From positions 1 to 28,252 of the forward strand of contig JALOCA010000043.1 in assembly GCA_023227965.1 (NCBI GenBank): a stretch of DNA of 28,252 nucleotides, read 5' to 3'. Under the pieces are notes generated by a model, which was not told the origin of the DNA, made no database searches, and saw nothing but the letters and a program-made list of their open reading frames with translations. Source of the stretch: Lentimicrobiaceae bacterium. Its GTDB lineage: Bacteria > Bacteroidota > Bacteroidia > Bacteroidales > JALOCA01. The translations under genes and the position numbers were made by a program. Below, piece by piece: positions 1 through 7,954 of the stretch (the stretch's first letter is position 1; each line of letters starts with the position of its first letter).

Positions 1-100
1 CCGTTTATCCCGACAAACAAATGTACTAAAAGTTTACTTGACACAGTTCGTTGTACACTCCCGAGAAGTATGAGTTGGGAGCTATGAGAATTATATCCAG

Positions 101-310
101 CGTACTATCCAAGTAAAGCTGCGTATTGCCCAAGTAAAGCTGCGTACTATCCAAGTAAACTTTATACCGGCATGAATTGACTTGCGTACTATCCAAGTAA
201 ACCTGCGTACTATCCAAGTAAACTTTATACCGGCACGAATTAACCTGCGTACTATTCCAGTAAACCTGCGTACACCCCAAGTAAACTTTATACCGGCATG
301 AATTGACTTG
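101..310. repeat. Tandem array of 21-bp modules (63-bp higher-order unit)
   Basis: The block divides exactly into multiples of 21 bp. Short units of 21 bp (core CGTACTATCCAAGTAAACCTG with one or two changes) start at 101, 122, 185 and 248. Long units of 42 bp start at 143, 206 and 269 and consist of the same core followed by a second half containing ATACCGGCATGAATTGACTTG. From 143 on, long plus short units form a 63-bp period. A shorter copy of the core in inverted orientation (AAAGTTTACTTG) lies at 29-40. All modules are multiples of three and are open on the minus strand as heptads of the TQVYLDS kind, but no credible start codon or ribosome binding site exists, so I do not call a gene. Function unknown. 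Confidence 0.9.
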
Positions 311-553
311 CGGACGGCACAACTGAAGTTGCGTACTATATATCTGAGTTAAGAGTGGCAGTTTCCATTGTATAACACAAGGAAGCTCTTTTTTACCTTT
401 ACCAGAGAAAGTGTTCTTCGGTTTTTAATGGGCTACATTCAATACATAATCAAAAAAAAACAGCTATGTAAAAACCAACGAAAACCCATTGCATCCGTGT
501 TTATTCATGTTCTATTAAAATGCATTTGAAAACTCCCAACTTATCGCTCCTGG
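311..553. other. Non-coding stretch downstream of the giant Ig-repeat gene
   Basis: No convincing gene, RNA or terminator is seen here. There is an A9 run at 452-460. The only inverted repeat near it is a 6-bp AATGGG/CCCATT pairing across a loop of about 50 nt, which I do not regard as a terminator. The 554-6559 gene ends at the right boundary of this stretch. Confidence 0.6.
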
Positions 554-3500
554 CTATCGTATCAGCATTACCGTGCCTCTTTTATGTTCGGTAATTGTAA
601 TCCCCTGGTTATTTTGAGTGTCGTAAGCTACCTCCCATATATAAGCACCTGCAGGGCATGGATTGCTATTTTTGCTTCCATCCCAGCCGTTGTGTGGGTC
701 AGTTCCTTCAAACAGCAGTTCATTCCAACGGTTAAAAATCCGGATCTGGTATTTTGTAACCACATCCGGGTCTATCAACCCATTAAATTTATCGTTGAGT
801 CCGTCGCCATTTGGAGTAAATGCATTGGGCAGTTTCAGATCGGAGAAACATAACTTCATCTCTACCGTATCGTTTCCAACACATCCAAAACCGTCGGTAA
901 CCTGTACCCAGTATATACCTTTATCTGAAGCAGTAAAAGTTTGACCGGCAGAGCCATCCTGCCAAAGGTAATTGGAAAACCCGGCTCCGGCGTCGAGTAT
1001 AACAGGTGTGCCTGCACAAAGGTATTCTTCACTGCTTAGGTCAATCTGAGGAGCATTATGTACTGTCATCAAAAAAGAATTGGAATGGGCAGGGTTATTT
1101 ATTGCACAATTAAGGTCGGAAGTATAAAGACATTGAATCTGATCGCCGTCGGAGGGAGCATAATAAAATACGGCATTATTTGATTTTGTACTCCCGTTTA
1201 CCTGCCATTCGAACAACGGATTGCTTCCCCCGTTATTGGCATTGGCAGTAAACTCAACAATATCGCCCTGGCAAACTTCAGTATTCAGGTCGGCAGTAAT
1301 GCTTATGCTTACCTCCAAACCTTCGCTTACAATAAAGGAAATAGGGGTAGCAAAAATTGTTCCTGAAGGAGGGCAAACAACATCGGGTACAATGTAACAA
1401 TTCACCTCATCGCTATCAGATGGAGTATAAATAAATTCGTTGCTGTTTGTTCCAACAGGAGAATTGTTTACTGTCCACTGATAAACAGGGTTGTTTCCAC
1501 CGTTTACCGGCGAAGCCGTAAAGGTTACTTCTGTTCCTTCGCAAATATTATTGCCTTCCGAAGAAGAGATGGAAAGTTGTACATCCACCAATGAAGCTAC
1601 CTGCATGGCAAGAAGATTGGATGTAGCTGGGTTTCCTGTAACACAATTGGTAAGATCGGAATTAAAAATGCAACTTACTATATCATTATTAACCGGTTTA
1701 TAAGAAAAACTGTTAATGGTGGAAGCCGCTCCCTGAGATACTCCGTTAACAAACCACTCATAAGTTGGATTAGTCCCACCGTTTTGCCCATCGGCTAAAA
1801 AACTTACGGTAGTCCCCTCACAAATAGTATTGCCCGGATTTCCGGAAATAGAGATGGTAACGGAGACAGGAATTGAGTTTGAAACACCAAAAGTTATGGT
1901 GTTTGAAGTTGCAGTATTGGGAGTTGCACAATTAAAACTCGAAGTCATCACCACATAAACCTCGTCGCCATCGGCAGGGACAAAATCAAAATTAACGTTG
2001 TTGGTTCCAGCAGGAATATTATTCAAATACCATTGATATGAAGGCGTTCCACCGTTTACAGGAATAGCCGTAACGGTAAATGAATTCCCTTCGCAAATAA
2101 TAGGTGGGTCGGCAATAGAAACAGCGGGGACAAGGTTTGCTACAATTTCTACGATAGTTACCGGCGACTGGGCAGGATTCCCGGTTGCACATAAAATATC
2201 CGAAGTTAACTTGCAGTAAACTTCGTCGCCGTCAGCAGGGTTCAACAAAGTGAACGAAGAAGTGGTTTCAATCTGAGGATTATCATTCAAATACCATGTA
2301 TAGGCTGGATTGGTGCCTCCGCCAACAGGATAAGCAGTAAAAGTTATTGGTTCGCCTTCGCATGCCTGTGCGATACCAGAAGGCGAAATAGTAACACTTA
2401 CCGTAATCTGGCTGCTTACCGTCATAATAATTTCATTCGAAGTAACAATGGGATTACTAACGCAAGCCTGGTTAGATGTTAATTCGCAGGTAATTTTATC
2501 ACCATCAACCGGAATAAATGAAAAAGTACTGCTGTTTGTTCCTTGGTTACTTCCATTTACTTTCCATTGAAAAATGGGATTTGTACCTTCATTCTGATAA
2601 GTTGCTGTGTAGTTAACCTGTGTATTTTCGCAAACGCTGTTTCCTGCATCGGAGGTAATATTTATCTGGGCAACCGAAGTAGCAACGACCGTCATTGTGA
2701 TGGAATTTGATACCGCTGCATTTGGAGGAACCGGGCTTACACAGGCTTCGTTTGAAACTACCTCACAGGTTACAATATCACCGTCGTTTGGCTGGTATGA
2801 ATAATTCGGAGTAGTTACCATCGAAATTCCGTTTACCTTCCAGGTGTATGCAGGCGAAGTGCCTCCATGATCTACAGCCGAAGTAAAATCAACCGTTGTA
2901 CCCGAACAAACATTGTTTCCCTGAGTCGAAGATATTGTTACTGTAACTATTTCAGGGGCTGAAACCGACATAATGATCGGTAAAGAAGTAGCCGGATTAT
3001 TTATAGCACAACTTGATATTGAAGTAACCTTACATTGTACTTTATCATTATTGTTCAAAGTGGGAACAGGGGTAAACGTAACCGTAGTAACCCCGGTACT
3101 TACATCGTTTACAAGCCAGTCGTAATTAGGATTGCTACCGGCATTGGCGTCGGCAGTAAAAGTTACCGGTTCGCCTTCGCAAACGGTACCCGAAGGGTCG
3201 GCAGAAATAGTTATTTCAACGTTTAATACAGAAAGAATTTCAATTATTTGAACTGCTGACTGGGCAGGACTGCCCGTAGCACAAGCAAGGCTGGAAGTTA
3301 CAATGCAATAAACTTCATCCCCGTCGGCTGGAGTTGAAAGAGTATAGGATGAACTGTTGCCACCTACGGCTGATGAATTCAGATACCATTGAAAAACGTC
3401 GGAAGTGCCGGGATTATTAACTGTTGCCTGAAAAGATATGGCTTCACCTTCGCAAACAGATGTCCCAGGGTCGGCAGTAACATCAACAATGATTGGTAAC

Positions 3501-6500
3501 TGATCGTTTACGGTCATCAAAATAGTGTTAGATGTAACTGATGGTTGCGTCGTACAAACTTCAGTGCCTGCAGTTATCATGCAGTAAACATTGTCATTAT
3601 TGTTGGGTGTGTAAGTGTAAACCGGATTATTTGCACCTACCGTTCCTCCATTTACATACCACTGGTAAACAGGCGTTGTGCCGCCATTAACCGGGGTAGC
3701 AGTGAAAGTAACGCTATTTCCGGCACAAACGGATGTACCAGGGTCGGCTTCGATGCTTAGGCTTACGGTTAACAATGGGTTAACCGTCATTGTGATTGAA
3801 TTGGAAGTGGCAGGATTGCCCGAAGTACATGCTTCACTTGAAGAAAGCACACAGCTTACAACATCATTATTTGCGGGTATGTATTCAAATGTAGCACTAT
3901 TCGAACCGGCATTCGAGGTGTTCACTTTCCATTGGTAGGAAGGCGTTGCACCGCCATTGGTTGGCGTTGCAGTGAAAATAACTGATGTTCCGGCACAAAT
4001 GGTAGTAGGGCTGGTAGTTGAAATTGTAACACTTACTGGTAAATTCGGATTTACGGTTACTTGTATCGCCGACGACGTAGCCGAACTTCCGGTGGCACAG
4101 GTAGCATTGGAAGTTACTGTGCAACTGATGTTGCCCCCGGGAACAATGCCGGTATAAGCATAGTTTTGCGATATGGCTCCGGTAATCGGGTTTCCGTTGA
4201 GTTTCCATTGGTAAGCAGGTGCACTTCCGGGGTTGGTAACATTTGCAGTAAAATTTACTGTTCCACCCTCGCAGATGGTAGTAGGATCGGTTGTTGAAAT
4301 AGTTACACTTACTGGTAAATTCGGGTTAATGGTTACTTGAGTCGCCGACGATGTAGCAGGACTTCCGGTGGCACAGGTAGCATTGGAAGTTACTGTGCAA
4401 CTGATGTTGCCTCCGGGAACAGTGCCGGTATAGGCATAGTTTTGCGATATGGCTCCGGTAATCGGGTTTCCATTGAGTTTCCATTGGTAAGCAGGTGCAC
4501 TTCCGGGGTTGGTAACATTTGCAGTAAAATTTACTGTTCCACCTTCGCAGATGGTAGTAGGGTCGGTAGTTGAAATTGTAACACTTACTGGTAAATCGGG
4601 GTTTACAACTATCGTAATATCATCGGTATTGCTACAACTGTGCCCGTCGGTAAAAGAATAAACAATGGCATGACTTCCGGCTCCCGCCGTTGCAGGGTTA
4701 AACTGGTTTCCGGTAACGCCCGGACCGCTGAAAGTTCCTCCGGCAGGTGTGCCGGTTAGGGTTACAGCAGGATTGAAAGTACAATAAGGACCGTAAGTGC
4801 CTGAAATGGAAACCTCCGGAAGTTCATTCACCGTAAGTGTTGCCACATTCGATATTATTCTGTTACAACCAGGATTTACGCTGCTCCAGACCTCGCAATA
4901 ATACATATTACCATTCATTGCCAAAGTGGTAGCGGGAGTTGTATAACTTGCAGATGTTTCCCCGCTTATTGTTCCCCAAACCCCTCCGGGCTGACATAAG
5001 TACCATTGATAGTTGAGTGAAGAACCATTGGCTACAACAGTGAATGTTGCAGATGAATTTTCGCAAACACCCGGCGATACCGGCTGGTTGGCAATGGAAG
5101 GAAGGTTAATATCTATAGCATTTATTTTAATATTATCAAAACGGTTATTGCCATTCGAATTTGAACCTCCTTTCATTGTAAATCGTACCTTGAAATTTGG
5201 ATTATTCTCTACCCCTGCAACGCCTGAAAAATCAAGTGTTTTTAATCCAAAAACTTCTATTGGCTGTGGATCTATAGTATAAGTTATAAAAGGAATCCAT
5301 GTGGTACCATCAGTTGTATAATGAATATCATGACTTTGGAACCCCGTTCCTGCACTTGGAGCATTTCCTGATTTTCTTAAAGCATAACTTACAATAACAT
5401 TTTTATAACCTGTTGTGGGTATATTCAGAAACAGATGTTTATTATTATTTTGCAATGCTGTATTTACCAGTACAGTTAAGCCCTGTCCGGCAGGTGTGCC
5501 AGTTGTGGCATTTAGCAAAGTGCCTGTATATGCATTGTTAAGAGATGAGGGTATAAAATCATTGGTAATTGTTGCTGCTGGGGTAGTTAAACTAATATCA
5601 GGGTTGATATAACCAGTAGAGGCATTAAAGCTCCAGTAATGAATAACGTCAGAGCAGCTTACCAACGGAAGCACACTGGCATTTTTATGAGCATCTATCC
5701 TGACAAGCAATTTTTTGTCAGCACCCTGCTGGTTAAACTGCATTCCATCGGTATTTATGCCAAACTGGGCAGTACGTCCGTAAGTTACACCTGCTTTGAA
5801 ACTTTCAATCACAACATAAAACAATTTTTTCACTCCGGGGTTTATAGCAATATTCAATCCGTTGTAGGCTCCGCCGGGGTCTTCGTCTTTTCCCCAGATA
5901 TTGTCAGTTGCAGTTGAGGGTGTCCATGTTCCGTATAGCTCGTCCCCTCCGGCTTCATTTCCATCATACGAAAAAGTAGTTCCATCCTCATAGTAAATTT
6001 TCACTTTATTAATATCGGTAGCCTCCGAAAGGCTACCAAAATTTTTAACCCAAAGACCTTTTAAGGTAATTCCGCTTAACGACCCTATATCAACAGAAAA
6101 TTGCAAAACAAGTTGATTAGTTGCATTTTGTAATTTATTGTTGACCACACTTTGCGTGGCTACATCCACCAAAGCCATTTCATTGTTGTAATTAGCTTTA
6201 TCAACTCCGTTCAACTGAAGCGTCAGGCTCACCTTTGCCCCCGCAATCCAATCCGTAGCATTAAAATGTTTATTACTTACCTCCTGAATGCTGCTTAAAT
6301 GCTTTATCCATGGAGAAGTGCCATCGTGCATCCAATAGGATGGATAATCTACTGTTTGATTATTAACTTTAACTTTTACATTTGCACTTGTCCACGAATT
6401 CAAGGTAGTAGCCCAGTGTACCCATGTGGAATCGTCTTTTTCGATATAATCATATTTTCCTAATCCTTCATCGGTTTCCAACTGTGCTTCCTGGGGAAAA

Positions 6501-6559
6501 GCCGGTATAATGCTAAAAAATAATAATATAAAAAAGGCAAAAGGAATTATTTTCCTCAT
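554..6559 (-). CDS. Secreted giant Ig-like repeat protein with T9SS type B (gliding-motility, CHU_C-like) C-terminal domain
   Basis: I start the gene at the ATG at 6559 (MRKIIPFAFFILLFF..., a clear signal peptide ending near FPQ) rather than at a GTG two codons upstream; the product is 2001 aa. Residues about 25-300 form a domain I do not recognise. About 300-490 looks like a beta-sandwich segment beginning CSDVIHYWSFN. From about 490 an Ig-like domain and a PKD-like domain lead into 13 Ig-like repeats of about 90 aa (about 660-1840), each with a CEG/CAG-type first cysteine, a YQW-type core and a second cysteine. One more Ig-like module follows. The last about 90 residues (LPNAFTPNGDGLND...NRWNELLFEG...GWDG...CPAGAYIWEV) are the family's sorting signal for export through T9SS and surface attachment. 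The role is probably adhesion or matrix binding; ligand unknown. PorX, a T9SS regulator, is encoded at 15258. Confidence 0.9.
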   Translation of the reverse strand: MRKIIPFAFFILLFFSIIPAFPQEAQLETDEGLGKYDYIEKDDSTWVHWATTLNSWTSANVKVKVNNQTVDYPSYWMHDGTSPWIKHLSSIQEVSNKHFNATDWIAGAKVSLTLQLNGVDKANYNNEMALVDVATQSVVNNKLQNATNQLVLQFSVDIGSLSGITLKGLWVKNFGSLSEATDINKVKIYYEDGTTFSYDGNEAGGDELYGTWTPSTATDNIWGKDEDPGGAYNGLNIAINPGVKKLFYVVIESFKAGVTYGRTAQFGINTDGMQFNQQGADKKLLVRIDAHKNASVLPLVSCSDVIHYWSFNASTGYINPDISLTTPAATITNDFIPSSLNNAYTGTLLNATTGTPAGQGLTVLVNTALQNNNKHLFLNIPTTGYKNVIVSYALRKSGNAPSAGTGFQSHDIHYTTDGTTWIPFITYTIDPQPIEVFGLKTLDFSGVAGVENNPNFKVRFTMKGGSNSNGNNRFDNIKINAIDINLPSIANQPVSPGVCENSSATFTVVANGSSLNYQWYLCQPGGVWGTISGETSASYTTPATTLAMNGNMYYCEVWSSVNPGCNRIISNVATLTVNELPEVSISGTYGPYCTFNPAVTLTGTPAGGTFSGPGVTGNQFNPATAGAGSHAIVYSFTDGHSCSNTDDITIVVNPDLPVSVTISTTDPTTICEGGTVNFTANVTNPGSAPAYQWKLNGNPITGAISQNYAYTGTVPGGNISCTVTSNATCATGSPATSSATQVTINPNLPVSVTISTTDPTTICEGGTVNFTANVTNPGSAPAYQWKLNGNPITGAISQNYAYTGIVPGGNISCTVTSNATCATGSSATSSAIQVTVNPNLPVSVTISTTSPTTICAGTSVIFTATPTNGGATPSYQWKVNTSNAGSNSATFEYIPANNDVVSCVLSSSEACTSGNPATSNSITMTVNPLLTVSLSIEADPGTSVCAGNSVTFTATPVNGGTTPVYQWYVNGGTVGANNPVYTYTPNNNDNVYCMITAGTEVCTTQPSVTSNTILMTVNDQLPIIVDVTADPGTSVCEGEAISFQATVNNPGTSDVFQWYLNSSAVGGNSSSYTLSTPADGDEVYCIVTSSLACATGSPAQSAVQIIEILSVLNVEITISADPSGTVCEGEPVTFTADANAGSNPNYDWLVNDVSTGVTTVTFTPVPTLNNNDKVQCKVTSISSCAINNPATSLPIIMSVSAPEIVTVTISSTQGNNVCSGTTVDFTSAVDHGGTSPAYTWKVNGISMVTTPNYSYQPNDGDIVTCEVVSNEACVSPVPPNAAVSNSITMTVVATSVAQINITSDAGNSVCENTQVNYTATYQNEGTNPIFQWKVNGSNQGTNSSTFSFIPVDGDKITCELTSNQACVSNPIVTSNEIIMTVSSQITVSVTISPSGIAQACEGEPITFTAYPVGGGTNPAYTWYLNDNPQIETTSSFTLLNPADGDEVYCKLTSDILCATGNPAQSPVTIVEIVANLVPAVSIADPPIICEGNSFTVTAIPVNGGTPSYQWYLNNIPAGTNNVNFDFVPADGDEVYVVMTSSFNCATPNTATSNTITFGVSNSIPVSVTISISGNPGNTICEGTTVSFLADGQNGGTNPTYEWFVNGVSQGAASTINSFSYKPVNNDIVSCIFNSDLTNCVTGNPATSNLLAMQVASLVDVQLSISSSEGNNICEGTEVTFTASPVNGGNNPVYQWTVNNSPVGTNSNEFIYTPSDSDEVNCYIVPDVVCPPSGTIFATPISFIVSEGLEVSISITADLNTEVCQGDIVEFTANANNGGSNPLFEWQVNGSTKSNNAVFYYAPSDGDQIQCLYTSDLNCAINNPAHSNSFLMTVHNAPQIDLSSEEYLCAGTPVILDAGAGFSNYLWQDGSAGQTFTASDKGIYWVQVTDGFGCVGNDTVEMKLCFSDLKLPNAFTPNGDGLNDKFNGLIDPDVVTKYQIRIFNRWNELLFEGTDPHNGWDGSKNSNPCPAGAYIWEVAYDTQNNQGITITEHKRGTVMLIR
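4035..4586 (-). repeat. Two nearly identical 276-bp copies inside the Ig-repeat gene
   Basis: The segments 4035-4310 and 4311-4586 are direct repeats of exactly 276 bp (92 codons) differing at only a few positions, while the other Ig-like repeats of the same gene have diverged strongly at the DNA level. They encode repeats 1 and 2 of the array (about residues 660-843). This indicates recent in-frame duplication or gene conversion. Confidence 0.9.
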
Positions 6560-6606
6560 ATACACACTCTTAATTTAGCTTAAAAATATAATCTTCTTTT
6601 AATTTA

Positions 6607-6614
6607 CAAAAATA
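6607..6614 (-). promoter_or_regulatory. Possible -7 element (TATTTTTG) of the Ig-repeat gene
   Basis: TATTTTTG on the minus strand matches the Bacteroidota -7 consensus TAnnTTTG and lies about 48 bp before the start at 6559. No -33 TTTG is found at the expected 19-21 bp spacing, so this is weak. Confidence 0.3.
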
Positions 6615-6705
6615 CTATAATTTCATGGATTAAATTTTAAGAATTTATCAATTCATTACTTTTGTCATCCATTATAACTTCAATCTTGAAACCAGAAACT
6701 TAAAA

Positions 6706-7198
6706 ATGCGAGGCGATCCGAAATTATACCATATTAAACGAACTCAACATCTCTTACGATTATTACGAACATCCTCCAGTTCCTACCGTAAAAGAAGCCG
6801 CAAAGTACTGGAAAAATATTGAGGCTACCCATTGCAAAAACCTGTTTTTACGCAATCATAAGGGAAATCGTCATTACCTTGTTGATTTTGAATACACCCA
6901 TACCATCGCCATCCACGATCTGGAGCAACGGTTAAAACAGGGAAAACTCACTTTTGCTTCCGAAAAAAGATTGATGGAAAACCTTGGTTTAACGCCTGGT
7001 TCGGTAACTCCTTTTGGTTTGATTAACGATAAAAACCATCATGTTCATGTTTTTCTGGACGAAAACCTGCAAAAAGTACAAAAAATCAGCTTTCATCCCT
7101 GCATCAATACGGCATCTATAGTTATAACTTTCAGCGACTTTATCCGATTCATGGATTGGATGGGAAACAGTTATGAGTTTGTTAAATTATACGATTAA
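6706..7198 (+). pseudogene. YbaK/ProX-type aminoacyl-tRNA deacylase, apparently frameshifted near codon 10
   Basis: Translation in the frame of 7198 back to 6731 gives a nearly complete deacylase: LNELNISYDYYEHPPVPTV, HCKNLFLRN, HYLVDF, LTFASEKRLM, LGLTPGSVTPFGLINDK, FHPCINTA. These blocks match the YbaK/PrdX family, which hydrolyses mischarged aminoacyl-tRNA (typically Ala-tRNA-Pro). That frame runs back to a TAA at 6701 with no ATG, GTG or TTG before the conserved part. The ATG at 6706 opens another frame, reading MRGDPKLYHI, which is just what should precede LNELNI. Restoring two T's (ATTTTAAAC instead of ATTAAAC, about 6733-6736) fuses the two into a normal about 165-aa protein. Either the gene is inactivated or the assembly has an indel. 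The 3' end overlaps the convergent neighbour by 17 bp. Confidence 0.8.
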
Positions 7199-7607
7199 TT
7201 TTTTTGTTCACCAGTTCGAGGGAAATTTTAAACCAATCAATCAACTGCTTATCTACTTCACCGGTATTTTCAAGCCTTACAAAATGAACAAACCTTGTTT
7301 TTGACAACCTTATGGTTTTTCTTACCGGAAATTCGGTATGTTCTTCGGAAAGGAAAAATTCGACATCAACCCAGTTAAAACGAATCTTCAATGCAAGGAA
7401 AGTTCCGTTTGCATTGAACAGTATGGCACCCCTTGCAGCACTTACGCTGACATTTTCCAGGTTTTCAAATTCGTTATAAATTTTTTCGTAAACCAAAAAT
7501 AACTCAGGTTTTTTACCAATAAAATGGGATGCAATATCAATAACTACACAGCTATGCCCCTGATTGATTTTACGAAAACTCCGGTTACATTTAGGGCAGG
7601 TCCACAT
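7182..7607 (-). CDS. Small zinc-ribbon protein, DUF5655-like
   Basis: The reading frame is open to 7700, but that upstream part lies inside the tRNA terminator, so I choose the ATG at 7607; the product is 141 aa and begins MWTCPKCNRSFRKINQGHSC. The CxxC plus HxC pair near the N-terminus looks like a zinc ribbon. The remainder (FIGKKPELFLVYEKI, SVSAARGAILF, FLALKIRFNWVDVEFFL, RFVHFVRL, WFKISLELV) resembles the DUF5655 family, whose function is not established. It is convergent with, and overlaps, the deacylase gene. No membrane segment or signal peptide is visible. Confidence 0.7.
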   Translation of the reverse strand: MWTCPKCNRSFRKINQGHSCVVIDIASHFIGKKPELFLVYEKIYNEFENLENVSVSAARGAILFNANGTFLALKIRFNWVDVEFFLSEEHTEFPVRKTIRLSKTRFVHFVRLENTGEVDKQLIDWFKISLELVNKKINRII

Positions 7608-7676
7608 GATGCAAAGATAAAAAAAGAAGTAACCCGGCAGAATGAATGCGCTTAGTTTATGATCATGCCGCATAGC

Positions 7677-7708
7677 AAAAAAACAAGGAGTTACTCTCAT
7701 AACTCCTT
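7677..7708 (-). terminator. Rho-independent terminator of tRNA-Arg
   Basis: A perfect 9-bp stem (7685-7693 AAGGAGTTA with 7700-7708 TAACTCCTT), a 6-nt loop and, on the minus strand, a one-base gap then seven T's (7677-7683). It starts 7 nt after the tRNA 3' end. Confidence 0.9.
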
Positions 7709-7715
7709 ACATCTG

Positions 7716-7789
7716 TGACCCCGGCGGGATTCGAACCTGCGACCCGCAGCTTAGAAGGCTGCTGCTCTATCCAGCTGAGCTACGAGGCC
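7716..7789 (-). tRNA. tRNA-Arg (anticodon TCT)
   Basis: The minus strand folds as a 74-nt tRNA. The acceptor GGCCTCG pairs with CGGGGTC through two G-U wobbles. The D-stem is GCTC/GAGC, the anticodon loop is CTTCTAA (anticodon TCT, reading AGA), and the T-loop is TTCGAAT. The discriminator is A at 7716 and CCA is not encoded. The T-stem GCAGG/CCCGC contains one A-C mismatch. Upstream lies a consensus promoter and downstream a strong terminator, so it is a single-gene transcript. Confidence 0.93.
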
Positions 7790-7803
7790 TCATTTTGAAG
7801 TTG

Positions 7804-7833
7804 CAAAATTATTATTTTTTTCATTTCTCCCAA
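7804..7833 (-). promoter_or_regulatory. Promoter of tRNA-Arg
   Basis: On the minus strand a TTG (7831-7833) is followed after 19 bp by TAATTTTG (7804-7811), matching the Bacteroidota -33/-7 consensus. The -7 element ends 14 bp before the tRNA 5' end, consistent with a start just ahead of the mature tRNA. Confidence 0.65.
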
Positions 7834-7899
7834 GAGTTATTAACAATCACTTGTTTTTAAATTTCTATATAAGCCCTGCCAATACCTCTGCATTAAGGT

Positions 7900-7907
7900 T
7901 ACTTTTG
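7900..7907 (+). promoter_or_regulatory. Possible -7 element of the FG-GAP gene
   Basis: TACTTTTG matches TAnnTTTG and lies 47 bp before the ATG at 7955. No -33 element is seen at the right spacing. Confidence 0.3.
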
Positions 7908-7954
7908 TTAAAGAATTTCGTATTCTGCAGGTTATGGCGATAAAAATCAGAGAG

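Noticed and set aside
101..310. CRISPR array
   Set aside because: Units abut directly with no unique spacers, and all parts of the 42-bp unit recur. No cas genes are present.
26..322. Minus-strand open frame of 98 codons over the first repeat array, with peptide heptads of TQVYLDS type
   Set aside because: It starts only at a TTG, has no ribosome binding site, and its openness follows from repeat units that are multiples of three. Treated as a non-coding repeat.
4061..4573. Plus-strand open frames repeated across the Ig-repeat gene
   Set aside because: They are antisense shadows of the 276-bp duplicated repeats and lack any coding evidence of their own.
6706..6760. Programmed frameshift to express the YbaK-like gene
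   Set aside because: No slippery heptamer or stimulatory structure is seen around 6725-6740; mutation or assembly error is simpler.
7608..7700. N-terminal extension of the DUF5655-like protein to 7700
   Set aside because: The extension overlaps the perfect terminator hairpin of tRNA-Arg, and the conserved zinc ribbon starts at the ATG at 7607.
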